DNA of 64,000 nucleotides from Yamagishiella unicocca (lineage: Eukaryota > Chlorophyta > Chlorophyceae > Chlamydomonadales > Volvocaceae): the NCBI GenBank assembly GCA_003116995.1, contig BDSL01000009.1, forward strand, positions 186,001-250,000. Reading direction: 5' to 3'. A model generated the notes under the pieces. It was given only the letters and a program-made list of their open reading frames with translations. It was not told the origin of the DNA and made no database searches. A program made the translations under genes and the position numbers. Positions 24,658 through 36,229 of the stretch are shown one piece after another (positions within the stretch are counted from its first letter, which is position 1; the number at the start of each line of letters is the position of its first letter).

Positions 24658-27600
24658 ATGAGCTCCTCCGTCGTGGTACTACCGCCGTCACCCAACTGGT
24701 CAGTGCAACGGCGACACTTCCGGATCAACGCTGCTCGCCCTGGTCTTCACTGTGCGCACATACAAAGCATGTCGGCGCCCACCGCGCCCGAAATCACGCC
24801 CAAGGCCACGAACACGCGGGCGCCTCACCGCCGGGACCCACCATCGCCTCAACCCGAGCCCCCTGGCTCCTGCGCTGCTGCCCCTCACGCAGGTTCTGCG
24901 GCCAGGTTGTGTCCGTGCTTCCGAGCCAGCAGCTGGTGGCGTATGGCGGCCACAACAGTGTGGTCGTGTTGTGTGCCCGCACGCGCGCCGTCCAGCGGAT
25001 GCTCAGCTGCGGCACCAGCAGGTACGCGACACATCGAGACCCGCCGTGCGCAAACCAACAGCCCGTCGCCGCGGGTGCTCCTCTCCCACCTGCGCCGCTA
25101 CCCGCGGCATTGTGCTCTTCCACCTTGCTCTCACACCTTGCTCTCCCGCCCCGAGTCCGCCCCAAGACGGGCGGCCAGCTGGGGCGACGGCGGCGGCGGC
25201 GGCGCCTGCACCTGAACACGGCACCAGCTGGCAAACATTTTGAACGTAGCAAAGCATAGCAAAGGGCATTCGCGCCGTACGGAAAGCAACCCAGCCCGTC
25301 TGCGCACCTGCAGCCGTGCCACGTCATTAGTTGACCGCGCTGATGGTCCTGCGTTGACCGCGATGGCACCCTCCCCCCCCGCCCTTGCGCGCTGTGTACG
25401 TTCTCCCTCCCTCCCCCTCCTAGGGTGACCTGCGTCGCTCTCGCCCCCGAGCTGTCCGGCGGGTCGCTGCTGGCTGCCGGCTGCGAGGACGGGTCGCTGC
25501 GCTGCTGGGACTGGAGCAGCGGGGAGCAGGTGCGCAGCCACCGGAAGAAGGCGCCCGAGGTGACGGCGATGGTGGCGATAGTCAGGTGAGGCCGGGGGTC
25601 GGGGTGCGGCGGGATGAAGGGGGGGTTCGAGGGAAACCCGTGGATGTCCGAAAACAACGTTTAAAACAGAAGTTTTGAGATGCATGCGGGAGAACTGGGT
25701 TGGGGATACGAAAGCCGAAGGTCGTAATATGACCTTTGGCGGCTAAGCTATAGCGGCTACGGCGAGACGAAAGGAAGCGAGGACCCCGCGCGACGCACGT
25801 AAACGTTTCGCAAGGGGGGGGGCGGGGCCAGTGGGCGTGGACAGGGGTTCAAAGGGTGTATGAAATCAGGGAATGAGTGCAGGGAATGGGCGCAGGGAAC
25901 CCAGCCCTGGGTCGGTGGAAAACAAGCCTGATATGGGTTGGGGCGCCGAAGCTCTGGAGCAGACATGCGCCTATTCTTCCATCCTCGTCGATTGTTGTCT
26001 TATTTCGCCCTCCTGCCCACCAAGGCAAGCTCCAACGCCCATATCCAGCCGACCCCCTCACCAACCGCCGCAACCACCTAGCGCCCTGGCCTGACCGGTC
26101 TGACCCCAATGCGCCCGCCCCGCCGCCGCAGCGCCCCCCTGGAGTTCGTGGCGGGCGACGCGCAGGGCGGCTTGGCGCTGTGGGTCCCCGAAACGGGCGC
26201 CAGGCGACCCGTGGGTCTGGCCCCGCGCCTGCTGCCCGGCCGCATCACCTGCCTCGCCGCCTTGAACACCCCCAGCACCGCAGCTGAGCCCGGCCCCGGC
26301 CCCAGGGGGACCTCCAACACGAGTTTTGGCATTGGGTCGGGCGGTCTGGTGGTGGCGGGTGTGGTGGACGGCAGCATCCATCTCGTGGACCTGGCCGCCG
26401 GCCAGGTCCTCCTGTCCCTGCAGCTGGCGCATCGCGGCGCCGTACACACGCTGCAGCTGGCGGGCTTGCCGTACCTGTCGACGGCGCGCGCTTCCGCCGC
26501 CGGGCCCGCGGCGGCGGGGGCCGCCCCTGGAGCTGAGGACTCGGAGCCGGGTGGAGCGAGTGCAGCTGGCGGTCCTGTGGGCGGTGATTCGAGGGGGCAG
26601 CCCACGCTGGCGGCGGCTACTGCTGGCGGGGACGATGGTGACGGCAGTAGCAACGCAGCAGCTGAGGGCGCTGGGCGTGTGGAGGGATCTGCGCCGGGCG
26701 GAGGAGGGGCTGGTGGGTCGACGGAGGGGGGCCTGGCAGCGGACAGCGCGGCAGACGCGGCCGCTCCGCCACCCGCAGTGGCTGCCCCAGCCCCTGCCGG
26801 CGGCTGCCCGGCAGCTCCGGACTTGTGGCTCCTGAGCAGCGGCGAGGATGGCCTGGCGAAGGTGCGACAAGCTGGGAGCAGTGGGCGACCAGGGAGCAGT
26901 GGGCGACCAGGGAGCAGTGGGCGACCAGGGAGCAGTGGGCGACCAGGGAGCAGAGGGCAGTGGGGGCCAGCCAGGGAGCAGTGGGCGGCGTTTGTCTGCT
27001 GCCGCGCACTCGGTGCTGCGGCCATGCGGCCATGCTAGTACACTAGGTGCACACACACGTCTGATTAAACGCCCTGTAAAGCTTCTTAAGTTGGTGTTGG
27101 TGTTGGTGTTGGTGTTGGTGTTGGTGTTGGTGTTGGTGTTGGTGTTGGTGTTGGTGTTGGTGTTGGTGTTGGTGTTGGTGTTGGTGTTGGTGTTGGTGTT
27201 GGTGTTGGTGTTGGTGTTGGTGTTGGTGTTGGTGTTGGTGTTGGTGTTGGTGTTGGTGTTGGTGTTGGTGTTGGTGTTGGTGTTGGTGTTGGTGTTGGTG
27301 TTGGTGTTGGTGTTGGTGTTGGTGTTGGTGTTGGTGTTGGTGTTGGTGTTGGTGTTGGTGTTGGTGTTGGTGTTGGTGTTGGTGTTGGTGTTGCTCAGCC
27401 GGGCCACTGCTTCAATGCTCCCCCTGCCGCCCCATGCCGCCCCATGCCCCGCCCCCCGCCGCTTCAGGTGTGGAGCTTCCCCGCGATGAAGGCGGCGGCG
27501 GCGCTGGCGGCCGCGACCGCCGACCCCTCCCAGCTGCCGTCGCCCTCCTCGCAGTCGCAGCTCCAGCCGCTAGCGACCGTGCGCTTGCCGCCGCCGCCGG

Positions 27601-30600
27601 CAGGTGTGCAGGCTGGCGGCGGCCCCGGCGGCGGCGGCGGCCCGGCGGCCCGGCGGCCGTGGCTTCCCGCGGCTCTGGTTCCTGGCTGCGACCTGAGCGG
27701 CGGCGGCAGCGAGCTGTGTGTGGCTCTGGCGGCCCCCTGGGGCCATGTGCTGCTGTACCACGTGTCGCTAGGTGAGGGGTAAGGGGGCCAGAGGAAAACC
27801 GTGGCGGGGACATGCAGGCAGAGAGAAAACCCCAGGAGGGTGGGTGAGCGGTGGGGTGAGCGGTGGGGTGAGCTGGGGCTTCGTGGGTGGGCGAAGCAGG
27901 GCGGCGACCTTCACAGCGGGGGGGATTTCTGGTGCTGGCGACCTCGCACATAACCCCCGTGTACGGCACCTCTTGACGCGGCGGCAGCAGGTCGGGGGCC
28001 CCTTACGGCCCCTCGCTTCCGCAGGCTTCAGTGCTCGTGCCCGCATGGACCGCCAAAACCCTAACACCCTTCCCGCCCCCGCCCCCCCGCGCCCTCCCCG
28101 CCCGCGTCCCGCCCCCAGCCACCGGCAAGGTGCTGCTGGCCGCGCGGCTGAAGCTCCACAACCGCACCGTCTTCACGCTGCACGCGATGCGGGTGCCCCC
28201 GGACACCGCCAGCTGCCGGGTGGCGGCGGCGGCGGCCCCGCACAACAACCACAACCACAACCACAGCCAGCAGCAGCAGCCCGGCGCGCCGCCTCCGCCC
28301 CCGTCTCTGCGAGTGCGGCTGGTGACTTGCTCTCAGGACCGCAGCCTGCTGGTGTCCGACCTGGACATCCAACCTGCCAAGGGGGGCCCAGACAAGGGCG
28401 CCGGCAGCGGCGCCACCAGCAGCTCGAGTGATGCCGCAGCCGCCGGCAGCTCGAGTGATGCCGCAGCCGCAGCCGCCGGCAGCTCGAGTGATGCCGCAGC
28501 CGCAGCCGCCGGCAGCTCGACGGGTTCCGGAGCGGAGGCGACCGAGGGTGCGGATGTGGTCGCTGCCCCGGCCCTGACGGCGGCAGAGGCGGCGGGTGGT
28601 GGTGCCGCCGTCGCAGCAGCGGCGGAGGAGCCGGCAGGGCCGGCAGCGCCGTCGGCGGTGGCTGAGCCGCCGGCTGGGGCTGCGGAGGGCGTGGCCGTCC
28701 CGGAGGTCCCAGGCGCTAGTGCCGTACCGCGTGAAGCAGCGGATCTTGGCAGTGCGCCGGATCAGGCGAAGGAGCAGCTGGCGAAGGAGCAGGGCCGGGC
28801 GGACACGGCATCGAGCTGGAGGTCCAGGACGGCACCGTCTCCGCCACCGCAGCAGCAGCAGCAGGCGCGGGCGGGGGCGGAGGAGGGCGGCAAGCAAGGC
28901 AAGCGGGCGGCGGCCCCTGCACAGGCTGCCACGCTGCTGCTGCCTCGCGGCGGCAGTGTGTGGTGGCGGCTGGTGGGGCTGGGCGGCTACCCCCATGCGG
29001 TGGAGCTGCGAGGTGGGGCAGCTGGGGGGGCGGGCGGGGGGAGGGGCCGGGCCGGGGGGAGGGCGGGAGGGCGGCACCGGCGCAGCATGAGTGCCGCGCT
29101 GGGTCCGCCGACAATGCCGATGCGGGGCAGGGGGTGCACGTGGCCCCTCACCTCCTCTCGGACCGCAAGGTGGGAAGGTGGCAGGGGGGCGGTTGGAGGC
29201 AGGTAGGGGCCGTTGGAGGCAGGTAGGGGCGGTTGGAGGCGGGTAGGGGCCGTTGGAGGCGGGTAGGGGCCGTTGGAGGCAGGTAGGGGCGGTTGGAGGC
29301 AGGTAGGGGCCGTTGGAGGCAGGTAGGGGCCGTTGGAGGCAGGTAGGGGTCGTTGCAGGAAGGGTGCAACACAGCAGCGGGGCGGGGGCAGCAGGGTGTC
29401 ATCGCCCTGGTCGTGGTCGTACTCGTGCGCAGCATGCGAGCAGGCCCCCCTGGAGCAATGCGGCGGCGCTGGGAACTCGGCAGCGCATGCGGATCCCACC
29501 ACCACCGCCGTCACGCCCCAGCTCCACCTGCCTCCTGCCCCCGCACCCCCTGCAGGTCCCTACCCGGGCACCCTCGCTGTCGGCTGCGGCGACCGCACCG
29601 TGCGCACGGTGGGGGTGACACCCGGGCTGCTGGCCAGGCGCCCGCAACCACAAACGCCCAGCGCCGTACCGGCGTCTGCCCCCGCGCCAACCGAGGCCGG
29701 CGACGTGGCGGCTGCGGAGGCCGAAGTGGCACTGGCAGCGAGCGGAGCAGAGCGGTACGAGCAGCAGCAGCAACAGCAGGAGCCACCTCAGGATGTGGTT
29801 TCTGGAGCGGGGGAGGACTCCAGGGAGCCCGCGGCTGCTCAGTTGGACAACAGCCGCGAAGAAAGGAAGGGAGGCTCAGTCGGGGCATCGCCGGCAGCGG
29901 GGGGTCGAGGCGGCGGGCAGGGCAGAGGTGGCGGCGAGGGTGGCGGCGAGGGTGGTGGCGAGGTGGGCCCGGAGGGGCCCTGGCCCAGCGCCCTGCTGTG
30001 GAAGGATATCCGAGATCAGGTAGGTCGGTGGGTCGGTGGGGCATGGCTGCCGTCACCTGGAGGCAGGGGGGCTGCTGGCTGCTGCCACCTGGCTGCTGCT
30101 TGTCGATGGCTGTGCCGCCCCAGATCGAGTGTCTATTGCCGCACCCTCTCTCAACCCTGCGCCTCCTCCCCCTCCCCTCCTCTTACCCCCTCCCCCTCCC
30201 CCCGGTCTCCCGCGTCCGTCACCTCAGGTGGTCAGGGTGGCCTGGCACCCGGTTGACCCACGTGAGTGTCGTACATGCGGTGCACCGCCGTACATTTGGC
30301 GGTGGGGTGTGCCGGGGTGGGCAGTGGCTCCCCAGCTGCGGCATGTGGACACGCCTCGTGTTGCGCCCGGGTCACCCCGGCTGGGTGGTATGCAGCTAAA
30401 AGACAATTCAACCAATTTAGGGTTCGAGTTCGCAGTCAGTTGATTCACTGGGGCGAAACGGTTATCGGACAGACAAGGCCCATTTGGCCATTGTTGGACC
30501 GTGGGAGTGGGCCCGGAGTCACCTCCTCGTGGCTTCTTAGAGGCGCCCACGAGGTGGCAGCGCTGGGGGGCTGCGGCGGCTGAGCTGGCTACCGCGGTGC

Positions 30601-31410
30601 AGCGGTGCAGTGGGGGGCCAGGGGGGGAAGAGGCAGGGGACTGGAGGCAGGGGGGCACGTACCCGTGCATATACCCGTCCGCCTGTTGTACGGGACTTTC
30701 CACTCTCCACTCTCCCCTTGCCGCTTACACACCCGCCGGGTCCGCACCGGGGTTCGTCCCCGTCCCTCGCCTTCTGTGCTGACTGTCTGCTGGCCCCGTG
30801 CCCCTTGCTGCCCACCAACTGGCCGCCCCTCCCTCGCCCCCCTCCCTCGCCCCCCTCCCTCGCCCCCCTCCCTCGCCCCCCTCCCTCGCCCCCCTCCCTC
30901 GCCCCCCTCCCTCGCCCCCCTCCCTCGCCCCCTCCCTCGCCCCCCTCCCTCGCCCCCCTCCCTCGCCCCCTCCCTCGCCCCCCTCCCTCGCCCCCCTCCC
31001 TCGCCCCCCTCCCTCGCCCCCCTCCCTCGCCCCCCTCCCTCGCCCCCCTCCCTCGCCCCCCTCCGCACCCAGGCTACCTGGCGTTCGGTTGTGTGGACGG
31101 CAGCGTGGGAGTGATGGACGTCAAGTCGCAGACGTCATGCGTGTTCGTCACCCGGCATTCGGGGCCCGTCACCCAGCTGGCGTGGATGGCGCCACTGCGG
31201 GGAGGGCCAGCAGGAGGGGGAGGAGGACGAGGAGGAGGAGGCGAGCAGCAGCAACAGCCCCGTCTGCAGCCCAGCCTGCAGCAGCAACAGCCCCGTGCGC
31301 AGCTAGGCGCTGGGCAGGTCCAAAAGCGGCAGCAGCAGCAGCAGCACCCGAACCAACAGCACCACCAACAACAGCAGCAGCAACAGCAGCAACAGTACCA
31401 GCAACAGCAA

Positions 31411-31443
<33 letters not shown>

Positions 31444-31451
31444 CAGCAACA

Positions 31452-31483
<32 letters not shown>

Positions 31484-31809
31484 TGCAACAGTTCCAGCAG
31501 CAACAGCAGCAGCAACAGCAACACTACCAGCAGCAACAGCAGCAGCAGTACCACCAGCAACAGCAATATTACCAGCAACAGCTGGAACAGCACCTGCAGT
31601 ACCCGCAACAGCAGCAGCAGCAGCAACACTCACCTGGCGGCCAGCAGCAAGGACGGGGCCGCAGCCACCCCCCGACCATCGTTGGCCCTGGTGACCGCCT
31701 GGGGGCCGGACGCGGCCCTGGTGGAGGTGCAGGCGGGCGGGGCCAGGGCGGCCGCTTGCAGGGTGGCGCTGCAGACCACCAACACCACCAGCTGCACCAC
31801 CACAACCAC

Positions 31810-31840
<31 letters not shown>

Positions 31841-32767
31841 GCCGGCAGCAGCAGCAGGTGGCGGGTCGGGATACTGGGGTGGATGCTGGTGGCGACCAGG
31901 GAGGCGCCGGGTTGCCGGGCGCTATGGACCCGACATCTCCCCCGCCTTACCCGCCACCGGCACCACCTCCGGCGCCACCACCGCCGCCACCACCTCCACC
32001 TCCTCCCCCCTACCAGGAGGAACCGGCGCCTCACCCGGACGGCACCACCGCGCCCTGCCCCGAGGGCCCGATGGAGCCTCAGCTGCTGCAGCCTGCAGAC
32101 CCCGGCGCGTCCCTCCAGGAAGGGCCGGCGGCGGCTCAGCCTCAGCGCACTCCCTGGACCTCCGCTCGCGGCGCACAGCGGGCCGGCAGGCCGCCGGGGC
32201 CGCCGACCAGCAACGGCCGGGAACCCGGGGCGGCGGCTGGCGACGGCGGCGGCGGCGGCGGCGGTGCCGGCGGCGGCGGCGGCGGCTTGCCGCCGTCCTT
32301 CATCGTGAGCAAGGGCCCGACAGCGGGTGGCGGCTTCCAGGGCCGAGGCCGGCCCGGGGGTTGTGAAGCGGCCGCCGCCGGTGAGCCCACCGCGAATGAC
32401 GGGTCGGAGAACAAGACGGGCGGCCTCGGGGGAGAGCAGCAGCAGCAGCAGCAGAAACGCAAAGGTGGTGCTGCTGGCGTGAAGGGCTCCGGGCCGGCAG
32501 CAGCGGCCGCCACTGCGGCCCCCTCCGCGCCCTCATACTCGGGGCCCCCGCACTTCCTGCTGAGCTGTGGGGGCGAGGGCCGGCTGCTGCGGTGGCCGGG
32601 TCCCTCCCTGGAGTCTCACGGCGGGGAGGGAGGGCTGGCGCCAGGGATCGGGTCCGCCAAGCCCATTGACGTGAGTGAACCGGGGGAGAGGCGAGAAGAC
32701 CCGGCTACACGGCATAGGAACCGACGGAGGGGGAGGGGACCGGGAATGGGGAAAGCGGGGCAGTCGG

Positions 32768-32854
<87 letters not shown>

Positions 32855-35457
32855 CGGCGTGGTGTTGGGGTCTTGACTCAGCCCTGCTCAATGGGGTGGC
32901 ACTGTCTGCACAGTTGGGGGGGGCGAAAGAGCTGATGTCGAGCGGCCTGACAACTGCCTGCCTGCAGGCAGCCGCGCTGCCCGGGCCTTGCTTCTAGCCC
33001 CTTGCCGGGGGTGTCACCGTCAGCTGATAGCCACCAGTCCCGCTCTCTCACCTCACCTCACCCCACCCGCCAAACCCCGGTCGCACCTCCCCCGCGCCGC
33101 AGGTCGGAGCCCAGCTGGAGGGGCTTGCGGCGGAGGCGCTGGGGCCGGCAGCTCTGGCGGCGATGATGAGCCCGGCGGGGGCGGGCGCAGGGGCAGGGTC
33201 TCCGGCTGCAGCGGGCGGAGTGGGCACCTCCCGGCCCGCCGGCCCGCAGCTCCACCACCCGCACCCCGCCGCACAAGGCTGTGGTCTGGCTGTGGCGGCG
33301 ATCGCGGTGCACCCCCAGCGGGGCTGGTTGGCGGTGGCGCTGAGTGGCGGTGGTCTGCTGGTGGTGGAGCAGCAGCAGCAGCAGCAGCAACAGCAGTCGG
33401 CGGTGGGCGGAGGACGCGGCGGCGCTGGCTGGCGGCTCTTGGAGGCGGGGGGCAGCGGGGGCGGGCAGGAGGCGAGGTACCTGCTGTGGGCGGACGATGT
33501 CCCAGAGGGCGGCGACGGCGGTCACAGCCCCGGCCGCAGCGCTGCCCGTGTACCCGGCGGTGCCGGAGGGTTGGGGGCCCGGGCCGACGACGCACGGGCA
33601 GCAGCAGCGGCGGCGGGAGCAGCGCTAGATGCCGCGGTGGCGGAAGGGGCCGGCGAGCCGGCAGCCCTGCTCGCAGCGCTGTGCGGGAAGGCGTCCGTCA
33701 CGCTGTACGGCGTGCGCGCGCCTCCGCCGGCCGGCCAGCTGCCGCGGCGGCAGCTGGCCCCGCTGCTGGACTTCACCGCAGACGTGCGGCAGCTGGCGGG
33801 GCTGTGCTGGCTGGGCCGCAGCTGCTTGGGGCTGGGCGGGGACGACGGCACCGTGCAGCTGTGGGCGGTGCGGCGGCTGGGCCGCGGTGCGGAGGAGGCG
33901 GCGCGAGCCGCCCCCACGGGCGCAGCGCCCGTAGCTGCCGGCGCTGCGGAGCCGGAGGGGGCGCCGCGTGCGTTCCGTGTTCGCACTCTTGCGGCGGGGG
34001 GCCACTACGGCCACCACGACTCGATCACCAGCCTGACGGCGGTGCGGGTGCCGCTGCCGCCGCCGGGTGGGGCCCTGGAAGGCTCCGGTGGCTCGGAGGG
34101 CAGTGAGGGGGTCCAACATCAGCAGCAGCAGCAGCGGTCCGGGTCGCGGCTGGGGTCGCTGTGGTTGATGTTCACGGGGGGCCGGGACCAGAGCGTCAGG
34201 TGCTGGCGGCTGGAGGGGCGTCAAGTGGACGGCTGGGAGGCGGAGGCGGAGAGGAAGAGGCTGGAGACCGAGGAGGGAGCGGGCGGTGAGGGGGAGGAGG
34301 AGGGCAGGCAGGCGCGGCAGCAGGCAGCTGCGGCCGCCGGTGCCGCCGGGCCGCCCCCGTCCCACCCTGCCGCAGCCGGCAGCTCGGCGGCCACGCCCGG
34401 CCAGCCGACTCCGTCCACTGGAGCCCCCACTGGGCCCCCCACTGGAGGCTCCACCCTCGCCCTCGCAACCGACGGCGCCGCCGGCGCTGGTAGGGGCGGT
34501 GATGTGGCCGTCGTGGCGGAGGACGCCGCCGCCACCATCGCCGCCGCCGCCATCGCCGCCGCAATGAGCATGAGCCGCTGCCTGGAGCCCGGCCCCGACA
34601 GCTCCACGCCGCCGCCGCCAACCAGCGCCACTGCCGTCACCGCCGCCGCTGACGCTGACGCCACCGCTGTCCTTGCGCCCACCGATGTCCTGTCGAGCCC
34701 TGTGCCCGCTGCCATCATGCCGCCAGTGACGGCGGTGGGGCCGCTGGCGGCTTCGGAGCGGCTGCTGGAGCTGACGCCGCCCGGGCGGGCCCGCCGAGTC
34801 CGCCGGCCCCCGCTGGCGGCGTCGCGGCCGCTGCTGCCCGATCTGCCCGATTTGGCGGACCCTGCGGTGGCGGCGGCGGCCCACTCCATAATACTGAAGC
34901 TGGCGGAGGCGATGTATCCGGCCCCCACTGGCGGCTCCGCAGCTTCCGCCGGCGCCGCCGGCGCAGCCGCGGGTGCAGAGGGCCCGGCGCCTACGGCGCA
35001 GGTTGTTGGGAATGGCGCCGAAGCGATGTTGGCGGCGCACCTGCTACACGACCTGGGGGCGCTGGAGCAGTTGGCGATGGAGGAGCAGCTGCCAGACGCG
35101 GCGAAGGAGCTGCCGGCGGAGCTGCGGTTCGTGTCGGCGCTCTGGGAGGGAGACGTGGGCGGGGCGCTGGCGCTGGCGGCGGGCGTGGAGGGGATGCTGA
35201 GCGCCGACGTGGTAGCCATGGCGGCGGGCGGCGGCAGGGCGGCGTGGGAGGCGGCTGCGAGGTTGTACTCGGCAAGGATGGTGCAGGCGGGCTGCGCCCC
35301 GGAGGCGGCCCTGGCGCTGGTGGCGGTGGGGGACCCCGGGGGGGCGGCGGCAGTGTACCAGCGGGCGGGGATGATGTGGGAGGCGCAGCAGGTGCTCATG
35401 GGGGCTTCGGGGGGAAGGGGAGGAGGCGGGGACGGGTCGGCGGGTGGGGCAGTGTGA
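24658..35457 (+). CDS. GEMIN5: Gemin5-like WD-repeat protein (SMN-complex snRNA-binding factor)
   Basis: Gemin5 recognises snRNAs for Sm-core assembly and also binds ribosomes. Ten exons join in phase: 24658-24698, 24893-25021, 25424-25585, 26132-26861, 27468-27771, 28119-29012, 29556-30019, 30228-30261, 31073-32670 and 33103-35457, total 2,236 aa. Signature stretches in family order: LPPSPNWFCG at the N-terminus, AAGCEDGSLRCWDW, SSGEDGLAKVWSF, VTCSQDRSLLVSD, LGGYPHAVELR, LAVGCGDRTVRT, LWKDIRDQVVRVAWHP, YLAFGCVDGSVGVMD, LLSCGGEGRLLRWPG, GGDDGTVQLWAV and FTGGRDQSVRCWRLE. A helical block FVSALWEGDVGGALALAAG (aa about 2127) equals the first TPR-like helices of human Gemin5. The protein then stops within about 110 aa, so most of the TPR dimerisation region and the C-terminal RNA-binding part are missing. 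Extra bulk is Ala/Gly/Pro and poly-Gln insertions between blades (Gln-rich aa about 975-1108). Confidence 0.85.
25625..25687 (-). repeat. Dispersed intronic repeat, copy 2 (reverse orientation)
   Basis: The reverse complement starts GCATGCATCTC, has CTGTTTTAAACG and CACGGGTTTCCCTCG. In Gemin5 intron 3, antisense to the gene. Confidence 0.65.
26873..26986. repeat. 18-nt minisatellite GGGAGCAGTGGGCGACCA
   Basis: At least four exact tandem copies followed by diverged ones, right after the Gemin5 exon 4 donor. Confidence 0.9.
27091..27390. repeat. Perfect hexanucleotide array (TTGGTG)50
   Basis: Exactly 300 nt of uninterrupted TTGGTG in Gemin5 intron 4, with no substitution visible. Ends about 75 nt before the exon 5 acceptor. 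Confidence 0.98.
28424..28525 (+). repeat. In-frame coding repeat, SSSDAAAAAAG units
   Basis: Tandem 27- to 33-nt units in Gemin5 exon 6 coding for SSSD-polyAla-G, three copies plus a partial. It keeps frame and lies in a disordered loop between WD repeats. Confidence 0.85.
29191..29356. repeat. 20-nt minisatellite (GTTGGAGGCAGGTAGGGGCC)
   Basis: About eight copies with a few A/G and C/G variants in Gemin5 intron 6. Confidence 0.92.
30834..31065. repeat. 13-nt pyrimidine minisatellite (CCCTCGCCCCCCT)
   Basis: About 17 units of almost pure pyrimidine in Gemin5 intron 8, ending 7 nt before the exon 9 acceptor, so the array itself forms the polypyrimidine tract. Confidence 0.92.
32768..32853. 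repeat. Hexanucleotide array (GGTTCT)14
   Basis: About 14 perfect units in Gemin5 intron 9. Confidence 0.95.
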
Positions 35458-36229
35458 GCGGCTGAGAGGAGCGAGCTCGGAAAGGTGGGAGTGCAGGGCT
35501 GGTGTGCGGGAGTGGCGGCTGGGCGCGAGGCTGGGCGGAGGGGCGGCGGTGGCCTTCGAGAGGAGGCTGCATGTTAGCCGGCAGGAGGGGCGGCGGCGGT
35601 GGCGGCGGCGGGAGGAGCGCAGCAGGGAGTCACCGCCTGCCTCGCCGTTTGCGTTTGGAGTCCTTGGGTTGCCCCGGGGGTCGGGCGGGCGGTTGTTGAT
35701 GTCAGTCGACGCTGAGGCGCGAAGCTGTGGATGAGCGCCCGGACAGTCGGGCGCTCAGCCCGCCCCGCCGCGGGCCCCAGCGGAACGGCGCACAGGGGGG
35801 CGAGCTGAACGCGGTCGGAGTCGGGTGATGGAGGGAGGGATCGAGGTCGTCCTGGTGCCGGGGCCACAGGACTGGATCGGTCCATGCCGCCCGACACGTA
35901 TGCTGTTGCAAGCCTCCCCTGCTGAGAAGGATTTAAGAAGAATTTAATTCGCGTTGTTGTTCGAGATGGCCGGCGAGCGGCGACCGATGTCCGGATTCAG
36001 GTTCCTAACCGCCACCTTCCCTAACCGTACTCAGCTTCCCTGCCAACTTGCAAGGTGTTCCCATCCGTACGCGTCTTAAGGCAGGTGATCAATTCTATAG
36101 TCGGCTTTAAGTTACCTTCTAAGGAGCTAAGCGTTAAGGGACACCGCATTGAAGGAGACCGCTGCAAAAAGGTTCCAGAAAAGCATTGGCGTCGCTCCTC
36201 AGTGCTTCTGCGGGATATCTATTTTGAAA
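35458..36229. other. Intergenic: Gemin5 3' flank and F-box gene promoter
   Basis: GC-rich to about 35900, then AT-richer before the F-box gene. No TGTAA and no supported gene. Confidence 0.4.

Noticed and set aside
27042..27407. Minus-strand TN-repeat frame and plus-strand LV-repeat frame
   Set aside because: Both are translations of the (TTGGTG)50 microsatellite, not genes.
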